DNA of 64,000 nucleotides from Crocodylus rhombifer (GCA_038503035.1 JAVSML010024364.1:65724-129723); one strand, 5' to 3'; numbered from the stretch's first letter, positions 33,389 through 45,214 are shown. Notes: a model not told the origin generated them from the sequence alone. Numbers and translations: made by a program.

Positions 33389-34149
33389 GAAAAGGATGCA
33401 GACCTTATTAGCACACATCTTGTGCCCTAGCAGTGAATAAGAGAATAAATTATGGAATGTATTATCTGGTATTGTAAATAGGGGGATAGACACCTTGGGG
33501 ATTGCCTTGGCATGGAAATGCCACGCAACTGGTGCTAACAGTTCTCCAGCGCACCTGCTATGCTTCATTGTCCACCCCATTTACACTCCATTGAAATCAA
33601 TGAAATGTGAGGATGCACCTGGTTCATACAGTAGCTCAGAACGAGCATTTTATCCAAGAGTGCAGCAATTGTATTGCATTTGGATTTAGAAAATATATTC
33701 AGCAGTATAGAAGCTGCATTGTCTGTCCGAATATACAAGGCATGTTGATTGGCAGTCGCCCACATGATCTCCTTTTCCAATTTTTTTCTCTTGTTTTTCT
33801 TCTAATTAGTTATATTCCTTAGGATAATTCTTGTCACAAGCTTGAGGAAGTGAGTGTCACTTTCTGGAATACTGCAGAACAAACATTTGTCAGAGACGTT
33901 TTATTTTGGTGCATTTTGCCTGCCCAGGGAGGAGTGAAAAGCATGCCAAGCCTTCAGTGTGCACTTTGCTCTTTCAGCATAACTGAAGTGCCATTAAATG
34001 GAGGGTGACTTCTTGCCAAGAGCAGAAGCTGGTGGAGAGAAAGAGAAAACAAGATCCAACAGCTGGAAGCTAAAACTAGACAATGCTATATCTAGACTAA
34101 AGATAAAGGGCCAGATTCAAATATGTTAAGGTGTCTGTAGATGAAGATA
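33389..34149. other. No gene seen
   Basis: AT-rich sequence without recognisable repeat family or coding signal between the first 36-bp copy and the ancient CR1. Confidence 0.4.
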
Positions 34150-35165
34150 AGTGTCTAGTGGGTTTTAAAAAGAATCTAAGAAGATTTAGTTCTGATGACT
34201 GGAGCAACAGAAATTAAATGAAATTCAATAACACAAAATAAGATCTTGCTTTAGGGACTAACTATGAGAATTTCTGCTGTCAGTTTGAAGCTCATTAGTT
34301 GGAACTGGCAGAGGAAGAGAAAGACACCAGTGTGACGCAGCCATGGAAAAGGCAAATTTGATCTTATAATATACCTGGTGAGGTATTTCTAGTAGTGATG
34401 AGAAAGTGTTAATACATTGTACAGCCACTGGCAATACCTCACCTGTGTGCAATTCTGCTCGCTCACATTCAAGAGAGATTATTACAAACTATACCATGTG
34501 CAGTGAAGGGCTTTGAAGTGACCAGGAGAATCGTGAATGTATCATTTGAAAAGACAATAATGTGGCTTGTTTAGCCACACAAGGAAGGCTGAGAGGGACT
34601 GTTGATTGTTGTCTACCAGGACCTTAGTGGGTAAACTCCAGCAAGGGAAAAGGTTAAATGGCAGTATTAGTATAAGAACAAATGTGAACTCTTCATTAAC
34701 AAATTTAGTCTAGAAATTGGAAGTTGTGTTTCTAAATATTGCAGGCATGAAATTCTGGGAGTTGAACAGAATAGAGGTTCAGCTAATTTAAAGATGGAGT
34801 TTGATGCAATTATGAAAAGGTTTACATGTCATGGTAGGCTAGAACAGCAAGGGATCTGATTTCAATACCCAGATGGTATCTAACAGTTACAGGTTCCTAT
34901 ATTACTGTGTACCTAAATGCCATCAGCAGTGTGGCTCACCATATACCTAAATAGGGAGGACTATTAACAAATGGAATGACTTGACTATGTGTGATAGCTT
35001 CTTCATTACTTGCATTCTTTTAACCAAAATGAGGTGTCTTAGAAAAATCTGCTCTAATGAGACAGAAATTCAGAGTTGTTTGCAGGGGTCCTGAGTGAGT
35101 TTCTCTGGCCTGTTCGGTGCAACTGGCCAGACTAGATGATCACAATAATCCTTTCTGGTCTTAAA
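34150..35165 (+). mobile_element. Ancient CR1-like LINE 3' part
   Basis: Heavily decayed. A segment FNNTK-like (AAATTCAATAACACAAAATAA) corresponds to the CR1 FNxxKCK region. Later CATTCAAGAGAGATTATTAC, then GTGCAGTGAAGGGCT, corresponds to the conserved QVQRRA coding region, and GGAAGGCTGAGAGGGACT to the RRLRGDL region. The 3' end reads CAGACTAGATGATCACAATA, then CCTTTCTGGTCTTA, a CR1-type 3' terminus followed by A10. All frames are broken. Confidence 0.72.
34478..34513 (+). repeat. Exact 36-bp direct repeat, copy 2 (inside the ancient CR1)
   Basis: The second copy lies within the decayed CR1, where the surrounding bases fit the LINE coding order. This copy is therefore probably the source and the one at 33353 the derivative. 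Confidence 0.9.
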
Positions 35166-36777
35166 AAAAAAATCAATGAATTTTCACTCAACTCTCCCCA
35201 TCTCCCATTCTCCTTCTAGTCCCCAGACTCCTTCCTGGTACATAGTAAAGCAGTAGAGTGAATTGCACCCTCACCACTGATATTTAGTGCCTTGACATAA
35301 AGAACATGTTTTGTTTCTGCCCCTGATAGGATATATTTAAACCAGAATGCTGATGTGAAAAGTCATGAAAATAAATTTGAAATCTGCTTTCCCCACATTA
35401 TCTTTGGTTATTACACTACTTAAAATTCAGTGTTTGCATCAGCAACCCTGCCCAGAAATGGACTCACTAGTACTCCACAGCCCCTTTTTGTGGTGTTTTC
35501 CTAATAAGCCCTGTATTGAGCAATGACACAGTCCTGGTCTACCCTTGCCTTCTTGCCTAAAGTTACTCCACCAGAGCAGATACCTTGGTAGTACTGCTGG
35601 TCAGAGCCCTAAATGCAGGCAAAGCATTGGCAGCTGCTGGTGTTTTCAACACTTTGTTGTCTAGACTGGTTATGGGTAGAATTACATGAGATGGAGATAA
35701 AACAAGGGAGGTTAGCATTGCCCCTATACAATACTTATTGTAAGAGCTCTCAACCAGGAGAGACCAGTTCCAGCATTAGTGGTGATGGGGAGTCAAAAAG
35801 ACCAGAGTAAAAATAGCATGGCAAACGGTCAGAGCTAAGAGACAATAATACAGCAAAGGAGCACAAAGCATGAAAACAGTACAAAGATCTTTCCAATACA
35901 ATATTACATCAATGACCCTTTTCTATTAATATTGACCTCTCATTTTCCATTTGTAAGAAGTGTTTACTTTTCATTGCTGAGATTTCAAAAGCCCACACAC
36001 TGGAACCGTGTTATTGTCTAAATGGGTGTCTGAAAACAGATTGTATCAAGCCATTTCCCTTATTTTCTTGTCTCATCCAATGTTTCTCAGAGATCAGACA
36101 TGTTTTCCCAGATTATGGGAACAGCTGGCTATTTGAATTACACTCTGTGCACATGTTTATTCAATGTTTCTATTTGGGACAGCCAGAGAGGCATTTTTTA
36201 CTTTTGCCATGTGCTCTCACAGGGATGCTTTCTTCAGTATTTATACAAAGTTGTTCTGTTGGTTTATAGCTTCCTCATGTGTTTGTCAAATGCTGGGCTC
36301 ACTCACTAGATTTATGCTGGATGATTTGATATGTTTCTGTTTAAGTGCATCAGGCAGATCTATTCTTCTGGGATGGGTAATGAAGGTCGGACACACGTCT
36401 TTCAGCCCACTGGATGGGGACACTTGTGTTTTTCTACCCAGGGAAGAAGAATATGCACAGCATTACTTAATTCTGAATGCTTTCAGGGAGCATTTTTTTC
36501 TGTCCTGAAGTGACCTGCCATAACCTGTCACAGAAACATGATGCAGGACAGCTTGTGTCACGTCTTAAACTGAGGCACATTCTTTGTGCATTTGACAATA
36601 TTTCCTCCTGTAGCAAGTGCTGGGCCCCAGGGGCAACCATGACACAGCTCCTACTTCACCCTGGCTCTCTGAGTACCCTCCTCTTTTTCCTTCCTGCCAC
36701 ACCTTGATGTAAATATTTAATTTGGAAAAGCGCAGCTGCCCAGGGGTCCCACAGCAAGCCCTCCCCTTGTAACAGGC
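35166..36777. other. No gene seen
   Basis: Overlapping open frames of up to 114 codons occur at 36100-36513 in different frames, but none shows a known domain or splice context. Nothing else is recognised. Confidence 0.4.
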
Positions 36778-37557
36778 TTGTGTTCTAGCTCACTAATTCC
36801 CTTAAGGGCTAGTTTCATGGTCTTCAACCTCCCCTGTAGCCACGTCCATGCCTCACAGATGTTGCCACCCAGTCAATCTCGATTGTTGGACCCTAAACCA
36901 TCCCAGCCTCTGCCCCTTTGCTCTTGCTGGGTTGTCTAGCCCAGGTCCATTGTGCTGGACCTGGCTTCTGGGCTCCAGCCCTTGCCTCCACCCTGCTCTG
37001 GGCACTGGGCTCCCTGGCCCTGCCTCAGCCCTGCTCCCAGGAACTGAACCTGCTTTGGCGCTGACTCTGCCCTGCTTCCGGGCACTGCTGGGACCTTCTG
37101 CCCCCCCGATAGCACCAACCCAAACCACCAGTTAAAGTTCAAATGAAAAAATAAACATGCTGGCTATAACTAAAGCCCTTATGCCCCTGCCTGGTTAATC
37201 AATCTTCCCCCCTACCCTGGGTTATATGTCTCTGAAAGCCTTCAGCGCAGCTCAGGAGTCTGCCAGGCATTCTTCTACAACCCTCCTGGCCAGGAGATCT
37301 TTCCTTTATAGCTTCCAGAGCCAAACTGACTGCCCAGGCTTAGGTCCAGGGCTGATATGGTCCCTACACTTTGCCTCTTTCTGGTCAGATGACTTCCCCA
37401 GACAGATTGCAGGTGTGCTCTTTACCTTGATAGGCCACTTACTGACTAGGCAGCAACACCTCTTTGCTGCCTTCCTTCATATAGCTGGCCCCTGTTTAGC
37501 TGCCTGGGCTCCAGTTGCCGCAGTTTTTCCCCATAAAGCTCTAAGCTCCCTGTTACA
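36778..37557 (-). mobile_element. Probable solo LTR with TGTAACAG/CTGTTACA ends
   Basis: The 780-bp segment begins TGTAACAG and ends in the exact inverse CTGTTACA. Read on the minus strand it has a TATA-like CTATAAAGG (about 37302-37312). Downstream of that is a GC-rich repeated block (GGAGCCCAGTGCC, GGAGCCCAGAAGCC; about 36930-37080), which parallels the minisatellites in other LTRs here. A clear 5-bp duplication is not visible (CCCCT and CTTCC). Orientation is inferred from the TATA position. Confidence 0.55.
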
Positions 37558-38039
37558 CTTCCTAGGACCTATGGAACTCAGCGTCCACTTTGATGGCCGT
37601 TGGCCCCTTTCTATGTGGTTGTTCTGTGGCATGCAGAAATTGGCATGCGTATATCCTTTGAATTGGAGGCATTTCTGCAAGTTGACTTTCCCTTCGACCT
37701 GATCAAGCTGTCACTCCACCAACTCTGTTTTAGGTGAGAGACACATCCAGAATGCCACTAAGAGAATTTTACTTCCCTTTCTACACCAAAATGGCGGTTT
37801 TCTAGGTGCAGAAGTGGTATTTGTGGCAGTTATGAGCAGCTTGCAATTCTGTTTCCCTGCAGTGTGGATATGTAAGCAGGTATGTATACATAGTAGGCTG
37901 TGCAGTGACTGGACATGACCATGTATGGATGCCTATAAGTAAGTGTACTTGCAATCACGTCATGTAAACATAGTTAATTTGCATACTATGCATGACTAAT
38001 GACCATTGCCAGAACAGAAGCATTCTCCTATATCTTAAT
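37558..38039. other. No gene seen
   Basis: No recognised family or coding signal. Confidence 0.4.
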
Positions 38040-38105
38040 CCCAAAAGCTGAGTGGTTAGGGTATTTGCCAGGAAGTAGAAGGCCTAGATTCCAGAGTCTT
38101 CTCAC
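38040..38105 (+). repeat. tRNA-like SINE relic
   Basis: AGCTGAGTGGTTAGGGTATTTGCC resembles a tRNA A-box region and GGCCTAGATTCCAG a decayed B box. The layout matches the fragment at 5782-5870. Confidence 0.35.
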
Positions 38106-38477
38106 CCAAAAGAGGTCTCAGTTTGTGTCTCTGACTTCCCAGCAGTGCCACAAGGCCAGTAGTTAGGCATTATCCAGTCCCTCTGTAGTGCTCTTTCTTA
38201 AAGGGTCCCTCCAGTCAACCAAGAAAGGAAGGTGCATGGGGAGGAAAAGTGTAAAGTTCTGTGTGTTCACCTCAGTGAGGTGGCTTCTGCTCTGGAAAGA
38301 AGCAGATCCTGGGTTCTAGCTTGGAGTTTGTTCCCAATGGGGCAAAAACTTCTCTATCCATTTTATTCAGTAACTATGAAATGTAGGGCGCAGTGGCTCA
38401 ATTTCAAAAGGAGCATTGAAGACAGGCTGGTTAATGCCTGGTCTGTGATCTGGTGATTCTGTTGTATAGGAAGTCAG

Positions 38478-38640
38478 AGGGTGTGGCTACATGAGATGCT
38501 TTACTGCACAGTAGAGCAGTGTAATGCGCAGTATGCATGCACGTCTACACGTGCATACACTTACTGTGCAGTAAACTGCTCTAATCATGAATAAATTTGC
38601 TACCTGCAAATGCAAGTTGCAAATTTACTTGTGATTAGTT
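38478..38640. mobile_element. MITE-like fragment with GTCTACACGTGC
   Basis: Contains TTTACTGCACAGTAGAGCAG and its approximate inverse TTACTGCA-type ACTGTGCAGTAAACTGCTC around GCACGTCTACACGTGC. It is a short inverted structure related to the GCATCTACAC elements at 6324 and 28287. It lies directly beside the LTR target at 38644. Confidence 0.45.
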
Positions 38641-38823
38641 ACTATGCCTGTCACGGAGGCACTGGGGTGCTCCATGCCTGAGAAGGAGATAAGGTGAGCT
38701 GTCAGTCACCAGGGCAGCTCAGGTGCTGATTGTCAGAGCTGCCAATCAACAGGGCAGTGCAGCTGCGGGTTGCTAGGGCAACCAGCCGGTCAGGTGGCCA
38801 GAAGGGGGGCAGGGCCGGGCCTT

Positions 38824-38831
38824 TATAAATA
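38824..38831 (+). promoter_or_regulatory. LTR TATA box (TATAAATA)
   Basis: A strong TATA motif 175 bp into the LTR, embedded in GC-rich sequence (GGCCGGGCCT upstream, GCCCAGGCC downstream). It would direct plus-strand initiation about 25-30 bases downstream. Confidence 0.6.
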
Positions 38832-39279
38832 GCCCAGGCCGGAGCCTGACTAGCAGTTCCTTTCTGGCAGCTGCAGGAGCTTGGTAGCTGAGCTGAGCGG
38901 CCTGAATTGGTAGTGGCAGCATTGTGGTGCTAACTGGCTGCGATGATGCCGGGGATGAGAGCACCTTGACGAGAGGTATGGTTGGAGGCCCTGGGTTGGG
39001 GGGCGCAGTGTTTATGTTATGAGCAGGAGGCTCTGTGTTTTATGTTGAAGCCAGTTGGCTGGCATTTTGGTTATAGTTACACCGGAGGACTGGGTGGGGC
39101 TGTAGGGGAGTGAGGAGGCCTCAGGGGGCTCCCCAGCAGCCTGGGGGTTTCCAGTGCCCAGTAGGGGCATGGTGTCAGTGGGGCACTACAGTTTGTGCCG
39201 GAGAGGCATGGTGTTTGTGCTAGAGAGAGGCATGGTGTTTGCCCAGTGGGGCAAAGGACCCAGAGAGGGGTCAAGGGGG

Positions 39280-39600
39280 CCAGGCATGGCTGTGGCCACC
39301 TGAGCCCCAAGCGCAAGGAGTGCGGTATAGGCCCAGTAGGAGGGCAACCGCCACGGGGAGTGTGGCGTGGGCCCTAGAAAGGGCAAGGCCCCAGAGGGGG
39401 GCAGAGAGCATATGCAGAGAGCGTGGCGCAGGCCCAGAGGCAGGGCAACGGCCACGGAGAGCACGGCATGGGCCCTAGAGAGGGCAAGGCTCCAGAGGGG
39501 GCAGAGAGTGTGTGCAAAGAGTGCAGGCGTGGGCCCAGAAAGGAGGGCAACGGCTGTGGATAGGGTGGCAGAGACCCGAGAGGCGCTGGGGGTGCGGTAG
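39280..39600 (+). repeat. Minisatellite of about 101 bp inside the LTR
   Basis: GGGCAACSGCCACGG-type starts recur at 39342, 39443 and 39545 (spacing 101 and 102). Each is followed by GGGCCCTAGAGAGGGCAAGG and CAGAGAGCGT-like segments. The array sits between the TATA box and the conserved LTR 3' end. Confidence 0.75.
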
Positions 39601-40029
39601 AGGCCCTGAGAGGCGCAAAAGCCCAGAGGTGGGTGATTTTTTTTTAGGCCCAGAGCGGGGCAGTGGGCGGAGAACCAGGCCCAAGGGGCACTGGTGACAG
39701 GGCGGCGGCAGAGAGCCAGGCCCAGGGACACCAGGCGGGTGATGAGCCCGGGGTGCTAGAGAGAGCACCAGAGGGCAAGGGACTGCACAACGTCCCACGC
39801 ATACCCCTTAAGGGAGGGGTGCAGAGAGGTACCCCATTTTGGAGTAGGGGCAGGACCATACGTACCATTCACCTGGGAGATAAAGGCAGCCTCCCATTTA
39901 AACTCATTTAAGATCAAAGTCGTGGCGGGCAAGAATCTGAGGGTGCTGAGTACAGCCTTGAGTGATGGTAGGGGGCGCTAGGGAGTTCACGGCCGCTCCT
40001 AGGCCCCACTCCCTCACAATGCCGTAATC

Positions 40030-40487
40030 CAGGCAAGTTACCTGGGCAAAAGAGGGGTGGAGATTGCTTCCTGCCCCTGGGAGCTGCCTGCTGCTGGGGC
40101 AGGCTCTGCCACCACAGTCCAGGCAGGGACTATGTTCCCCTGCCCCAGAAGCAAGCAGCTCCCAGCCCCTGCTTTGTCATCATGATCAGAGAGCAGGAGG
40201 CTGGGAGATCCTTCTCTCCCAATGCCAGCTCCACAATCATGGGGCTCAGGCTGGGAGATCCTTCTCACCAACTGTGGAGGTGGCTCTAAGAGATAAGGAT
40301 CTCCCAGCCACCACTTCCCAATCCTGGAGCAGGGGCTGGGAGCTTCTTGCTGGGGGGCTGGGGAGCCTGTTCCCTGGGAAGTCTGTTGCCCAGCTCTGTG
40401 ATCACAGACAGGGACAGGCTCCCCAGCCCTTACCCCGCAATCATGGAGCGAGGCCTAGGCCGCCCTCAGAATAGCCAGTTCAAACCA
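40030..40487. repeat. GC-rich inverted-repeat cluster (left of CR1)
   Basis: Two consecutive hairpins are visible. The first has 25-bp arms at 40079-40103 and 40139-40163 (GGGAGCTGCCTGCTGCTGGG side). The second has arms at about 40354-40376 and 40409-40431 (GGGCTGGGGAGCCTGT side). Between them GGCTGGGAGATCCTTCTC occurs twice (about 40200 and 40249) and inverted once (about 40297). Family unknown. Related GC-rich text (CAGGAGGCTGGGACC) follows the CR1 at 43225-43420. Confidence 0.6.
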
Positions 40488-43224
40488 AGACATAATAGGG
40501 CTTGCAGAAACTTGATGGGATTCATCACATGACTGGGCAGTTAGCATTAGGGGCTATAGGCTTTACAGGCGGGATAGAGAAGGAAGGAAAGGTGGGGGTG
40601 TGGCGCTCTGTCAAGGAGCAATACACATCCTCTGCCAGAAGAATGGGGTCAGAGGAGGAGCAAGCTGAAGTGCTCTGGGTCAAGATACGAGGGGGCCATG
40701 AGGAGAGGGATTTAATGGTGGAGGTCTACTACAGACCCCCCCCCCCCCCCACCAAGGGGAGGAGCTGGACTGGGAATTTTTGGGCCACCTTGCAGAGGCA
40801 CTTAAGGCAAGGGATGTAGTTGTCATGGGTGATTTAAATTACCCAGACATCTGCTGGGAGGAACAGTCAGCCAGGTCAGACCATTCCAGGAGGTTCCTGG
40901 CCAAGATACAGGACCTCCACTTAATTCAGGAGGTGCACAGTCCCACCAGAGGAAATCCCTGTTGGACCTGTTCCTGGCCACAGGCGATGACCTGGTAAGG
41001 GGCCTCTAGGTTCTTGATCACCTGGGTGATAGTGATCATCGTTTGCTGGAATTCACCATCCAGCGCAGGGTGCCAAGGGCCTGCAGCAAAGCAGTATCCC
41101 TAGACTTCAAGAGAGTCAACTTCAACAAGTTGAGGAGATTAGTGGGAGAGGCACTGGGGTTCTCAAGGGCAGGGGAACTCGGTGCCCAAGATGAGTGGTC
41201 ATTCCTTAAGGAGACGATACTCAGGGCCCAAGGGGTGACTATCCCAACAAGAAGCAAGTGGGGCAAGAGTGCCCAAAAGCCCCCCGGCTCACCAAGGGTG
41301 TCCGAGAATGCCTGATTGCCAAAAAGTCGGCATACACCTGGTGGAAGGGGGGTGCTATCTCCAAAGAGGAGTATACCTCCTCTGCTCGGGCCTGTAGAGG
41401 GACTGTCAGGAAAGCTAAGGCTGACATAGAGCTAGATAATAAAAGTCATTTTTCAAATATATAGGGAGGACGAAGAAGGCACCAGGAAATGTGGGGCCCC
41501 TGCAAGATACACTGGGCAATTTGGTGGTTGCACCAGAGGAGAAAGGAGACCTCTTTAACCAATTCTTCACCTCCATTTTCTTGTTCAGGGACTAGGACTT
41601 TGCCACCATGATGCAAGACAGACTCAAGGGGAACACCTCCAGACCTTAGGTTGTGGAGGACCGGGTTAGAGAGCTTCTGGAGGCACTGGGGGTGTTCAGA
41701 TCAGTGGTTCCGGATGCTCTCCACCGCAGAGTGTTAAGGGAGCTAGCAGGGGTTATTGCAAGGCCGTTGGCATGGCTTTATGAGCACTCATGATGCTCGG
41801 GCCAAGTGCCAAATGATTGGAAGATAGCCAACCTGGTCCCCATCTTTAAAAAAGGGAAGGGAGAGGGCCCGGGCAACTATAGGCCCGTCAGTCTTACCTC
41901 TATCCTAGAGAAACTCTTTGAAAAGATCATCAAGGAGCACATCTGCAATGGGCCAGCTTCAGGGATGATGGTTAAGGGCAACCAGCATGGTTTCATTAGG
42001 GGCAGGTCGTATCAGATCAACCTGATTGCCTTTTAAGATCAGGTCACAAAAGCTATGGATGCAGGTGTCGCCGTGGACGTAGTCTTTCTGGACCTCAGCA
42101 AGGCCTTTGATACTGTCTCCCACTCCATCCTCATTAAAAAACTAGGTGACTGTGGCACTGATGCCTACACAGTCAGATGGATTGCAGATTGGCTGAAGGG
42201 TCGTACTCAGAGGGTGGTTGGGTCATATTTGACCTGGGGGGAAGTGGGCAGTGGAGTCCTGCAGGGCTCGGTCCTTGGGCCCATGCTGTTCAATTTCTTT
42301 ATCGTGATTTGGACGATGGAGTGAAAAGCAACCTGCTTAAATTTGATGATGATACCAAGATTTGGGGTGAGGTGAGCACGCTAGTAGGGAGGGAAAGACT
42401 GCAGCAAGACCTGGATAGGTTACAGGGGTAGGCTAACAAAAACAGGATGCATTTCAACACTGACAAGTGCAGGGTGCTGCACTTGTAAGTGTGTTGCTGG
42501 TTACTACTGCTCAAGATGGGAAACTCCCTTGAGAGCACGGAGGCAGAAAGGGATTTTGGAGTCATTACTGACTCCAAGATGAACGTGGGCTGACAATGCG
42601 AGGTCACAGTTGGCAGGGCTAACCAGACCTTGTTGTGCATCCACAGGTGCATCCCAAGCAGGGCCAAGGAGGTGATCCTCCCCCTCTATGCGACACTGGT
42701 CAGGCCACAGCTGGAGTACTGTGTCCAGTTCTGTGCGCCGCACTTCAGGAGGGATGTGGACAACACAGAGAGGGTCCAGAGGATGGCCACTCACATGATC
42801 AGGGGGCAGCAGGGCAGACCCTACAATGAGAGACTGTGGGACCTGAACCTATTCAGCCTTCACAAGAGAAGGTTGAGGGGGGACCTGGTGACCATCTATA
42901 AACTCACTGGGGGGACCAGAAGGGTTTGGGAGAGACCTTGTTTCCCTAGCACCCCCTGGCATAACAAGGAATAATGGCCATAAGTTGTTGGAGAGTAGGT
43001 TTAGATTACACATCCGTAAGAACTACTTCACTGTCAGGGTGGCTAGGATCTGGAACCAACTTCCAAGGGAAGTGGTGCTGGTTCCTACCCTTGGGGTCTT
43101 TAAGAAGAGGCTTGATGCCTACCTGGCTGGAGTCATTTGAGCCCAGTTTTTCTCCTGCCCAGGTGGGGGGTTGGACTTGAAGATCTACAAGGTCCCTTCT
43201 GACCCGACTTCTATGATTCTATGA
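40488..43224 (+). mobile_element. CR1 LINE, ORF2 to 3' end (decayed)
   Basis: A 2.7-kb copy of the same CR1 type as 15396-18228. The endonuclease part starts mid-domain (DIIGLAETW-like) and includes VVVMGDLNYPDICWEEQ (about 40813-40865). The reverse-transcriptase part has [17 protein letters not shown] (about 41875-41927), [24 protein letters not shown] (about 42086-42124), GVLQGSVLGPMLFN and a mutated FDDDTKIW in place of FADDTK. The C-terminal part has LVRPQLEYCVQF (about 42698-42735). The 3' end is TTCTATGATTCTATGA. A run of C15 at 40736-40750 and many frame changes disable it. Confidence 0.92.
40736..40750. repeat. Homopolymer C15 in the CR1 endonuclease
   Basis: In the related copy at 15396 this place reads AGAACTCCCAACCAGG. 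Here it has expanded to 15 C, shifting the frame. Confidence 0.95.
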
Positions 43225-43789
43225 ACAGTCCTGGTCAGAGACAGGTCCCAGACCCATGCCCTAATCATGTGATTGAGGCAGGAGGCTGGGACCTGCCCCA
43301 CCCCTACAGCTCTTTCCAAGCCCTGCTCCTCAATTGCTCAATTGGGAAAGGGAGCTGGGACAAGTGACCTATCTCTTCAGCTACTGGGGCTAAAACAAGA
43401 GAGCTGCTCTCACCTTCACTTGAGGTTTTTTTCCTGGATTTGAACTTGGGTATATGCCTATGTACCTGGCCAAAGAGAAGCAGCATGCATGCCTTCACAT
43501 TCCCAGTGCAGAAACCGTACCAAAATACATGGCTAAAAAATTGCCATGCAGCAGAACACATCATGCAGTTATTCAAGGCAGACACAGGTACTGCATGTCA
43601 GTTTATCTGAAGTGGTTGCATGGAAGAATCTTACTTTGAAAGAAATCTCATTGGGTAAGAAAGCTCTTCATCCAACAGGTGCTCAAAGATCTGATACTAA
43701 AAGCACAAACTATGTTGTACAAATAAGAAGAGGAGCCAAGAAAAAATGCTTCCCATTGCTTAAGTTGTACAGCAAAAAATAGAACTTGG
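43225..43789. other. GC-rich repeat flank, then no feature
   Basis: 43225-43420 resembles the GC-rich cluster on the other side of the CR1, consistent with the CR1 having inserted into that repeat. From 43430 to 43789 no family or gene is recognised. Confidence 0.4.
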
Positions 43790-44772
43790 AATGAAAGCTG
43801 CTTTGGACTTTAAAAGGCCTTTGACCTAGTCTCCCATGATATTCTCATGGTAAAATTGGGAAAATGTGGTCTTAACTACTTTATAGTCCCGTGGCTAGGT
43901 AACTGGCTCTGATTTAGGACCCAGAGAGTCTTAATAGACAGAACTGAGTCAACACGGCCTGGACAGTCTTGCGAGGTGGGCAGATCTTAACCTGATGACA
44001 TTTAACATGGAGAAATGTTAAGTGCTCCATTGGGAGAAATAATCCGCAACACACGTACAGGCTCAGCAGTGTGCCAGTATCACAACTGAAAGAGACCTGT
44101 GTGTCTTGATAGACCACAGAATGAACATGAGCCACCAATGTGATGCCATAGCTGGCAGAGCAAATCAAACACTGGCATGCATCTACCTATGCATCTTGTG
44201 CAAGACTAAGGACATCATCTTCCTGCTGTACTCGGCCATGGTGAGACTGCAGCTAGAGTACTGCATCCAGTTCTGGGTGCCACACTTCAGGAAGGATGTG
44301 GAGACACTTGAGAGAGTCCAAAGGAGGGCCATGTGCATGAATAGAGGTCTGGAGAGCAGGTCATACAAGGAAAGGCTCAAAGTCTTGGGACTGTTCAGCC
44401 TGGAAAAGAGTAGACTCGGAGGGGACTTGGTGGCAGCCTATAAGTATATTAGGAATGTACATCATGGCCTTGGAGAGCATCTGTTCTCCAAGACACCCCA
44501 GGAGAAGACAAGAACCAATGAGCACAAACTGATTGAAAATTGCTTTGGATTGGACATAAACAAAAACTTCTTTACAAGTCGAGCGCTGAGGGTCTGGAAC
44601 AGACTTCCCCCAGAGGTGGTAGTCACCCACCCTGGCGATCTTCAAAAAGCATCTTGATGCCTACCTTGTTGGAGTCTTCTGATTCCAGCAGTCTTTCCTG
44701 CTCAAGTACAAGGGGGCTGGACCCAATGATCTTGTAGGGTCCCTTTCAGCCCCTAACATCTATGAATCTATC
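43790..44772 (+). mobile_element. CR1 LINE 3' part with an internal deletion
   Basis: Starts at the palm motif, ALDFKRPFDLVSHDILMV (about 43800-43850). It then jumps, leaving out the VPQGSVLGP and FADD region, to LARWADLNLMTFNMEKC-like coding (about 43968-44020). Downstream are RMNMSHQCDAIAGRANQTLA, VRLQLEYCIQFWVPHFRKDV (about 44240-44300), RVQRRAMCMNRGLE, LGLFSLEKSRLGGDL and VWNRLPPEVV. The 3' UTR GGGGCTGGACCCAATGATCT ends in ATCTATGAATCTATC. The subfamily resembles that at 8157 and 10100. Confidence 0.88.
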
Positions 44773-45192
44773 GGAGAGATGACAGGACTAGAGAAAATAT
44801 TGTACATATCTAACAGGAGGAAGAGTGTGGAAGCTAGTAAATGAGGAATGGGACAGAATTCACATGTAAGATGTCTTTAACTCATCTGTAACTTATCTTA
44901 AAGGAAAAGGTTTGGAAATAAAATGGGAAGCAGGAAAATCAAGACCAGAGGATACTTGGGGAAATGTGGATATATGCATATCAGTCAGACAGTATAATAT
45001 GTGGCCTAGTAAAGAGAGTTTTTCTGTTTTTGAAAAATGTGATGAATGATGGAAAGAGTAGAAATGAGCTAATACAACATTGAATAATTTTCAATGTTGG
45101 GAAAGAGGTAAGATCCTGGCAATTACCACCCTATTAGTGAAATTTTTGTCCCCAGTGAATTAATGGAACACATATTAAGGGGAAAAGAAAGT
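44773..45192 (+). mobile_element. Possible ancient LINE fragment
   Basis: A weak resemblance to the CR1 ORF2 region before the palm: GGGAAAGAGGTAAGATCCTG, then GGCAATTACCACCCTATTAG (compare the NYRPIS motif) and TTAATGGAACACAT (compare LMEHI). No other landmark is visible. Confidence 0.35.
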
Positions 45193-45214
45193 TATCACAA
45201 CTAAAGTTGTGATA
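45193..45214. repeat. Perfect 22-bp palindrome
   Basis: Arms TATCACAACT (45193-45202) and AGTTGTGATA (45205-45214) are separated by AA. It abuts the truncated inner edge of the hAT fragment that follows. Confidence 0.9.

Larger units (their letters stand above)
38649..40018 (+). mobile_element. Solo LTR, 1.37 kb (perfect 5-bp TSD ATGCC)
   Basis: Starts TGTCACGGAGGCACTGG and ends CCACTCCCTCACA. It is flanked by the perfect duplication ATGCC (38644-38648 and 40019-40023). A TATA box TATAAATA lies at 38824-38831. A minisatellite of about 101 bp occupies about 39280-39600. The 3' part has GGCAGCCTCCC, then CAAAGTCGTGGCGGGC, shared with the other LTRs. No internal region or second LTR adjoins, so it arose by LTR-LTR recombination. 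Gypsy-type versus retroviral origin cannot be decided without the internal genes. Confidence 0.9.

Noticed and set aside
36100..36513. Cluster of plus-strand frames resembling a small membrane protein (Phe/Cys/Leu-rich)
   Set aside because: Three overlapping phases of similar hydrophobic content arise from T-rich DNA. No start context, splice site or homology is recognisable.
39186..39731. 181-codon minus-strand open frame
   Set aside because: It overlaps the 101-bp minisatellite of a solo LTR, and overlapping long frames exist in several phases on both strands. GC-rich repeats explain them.
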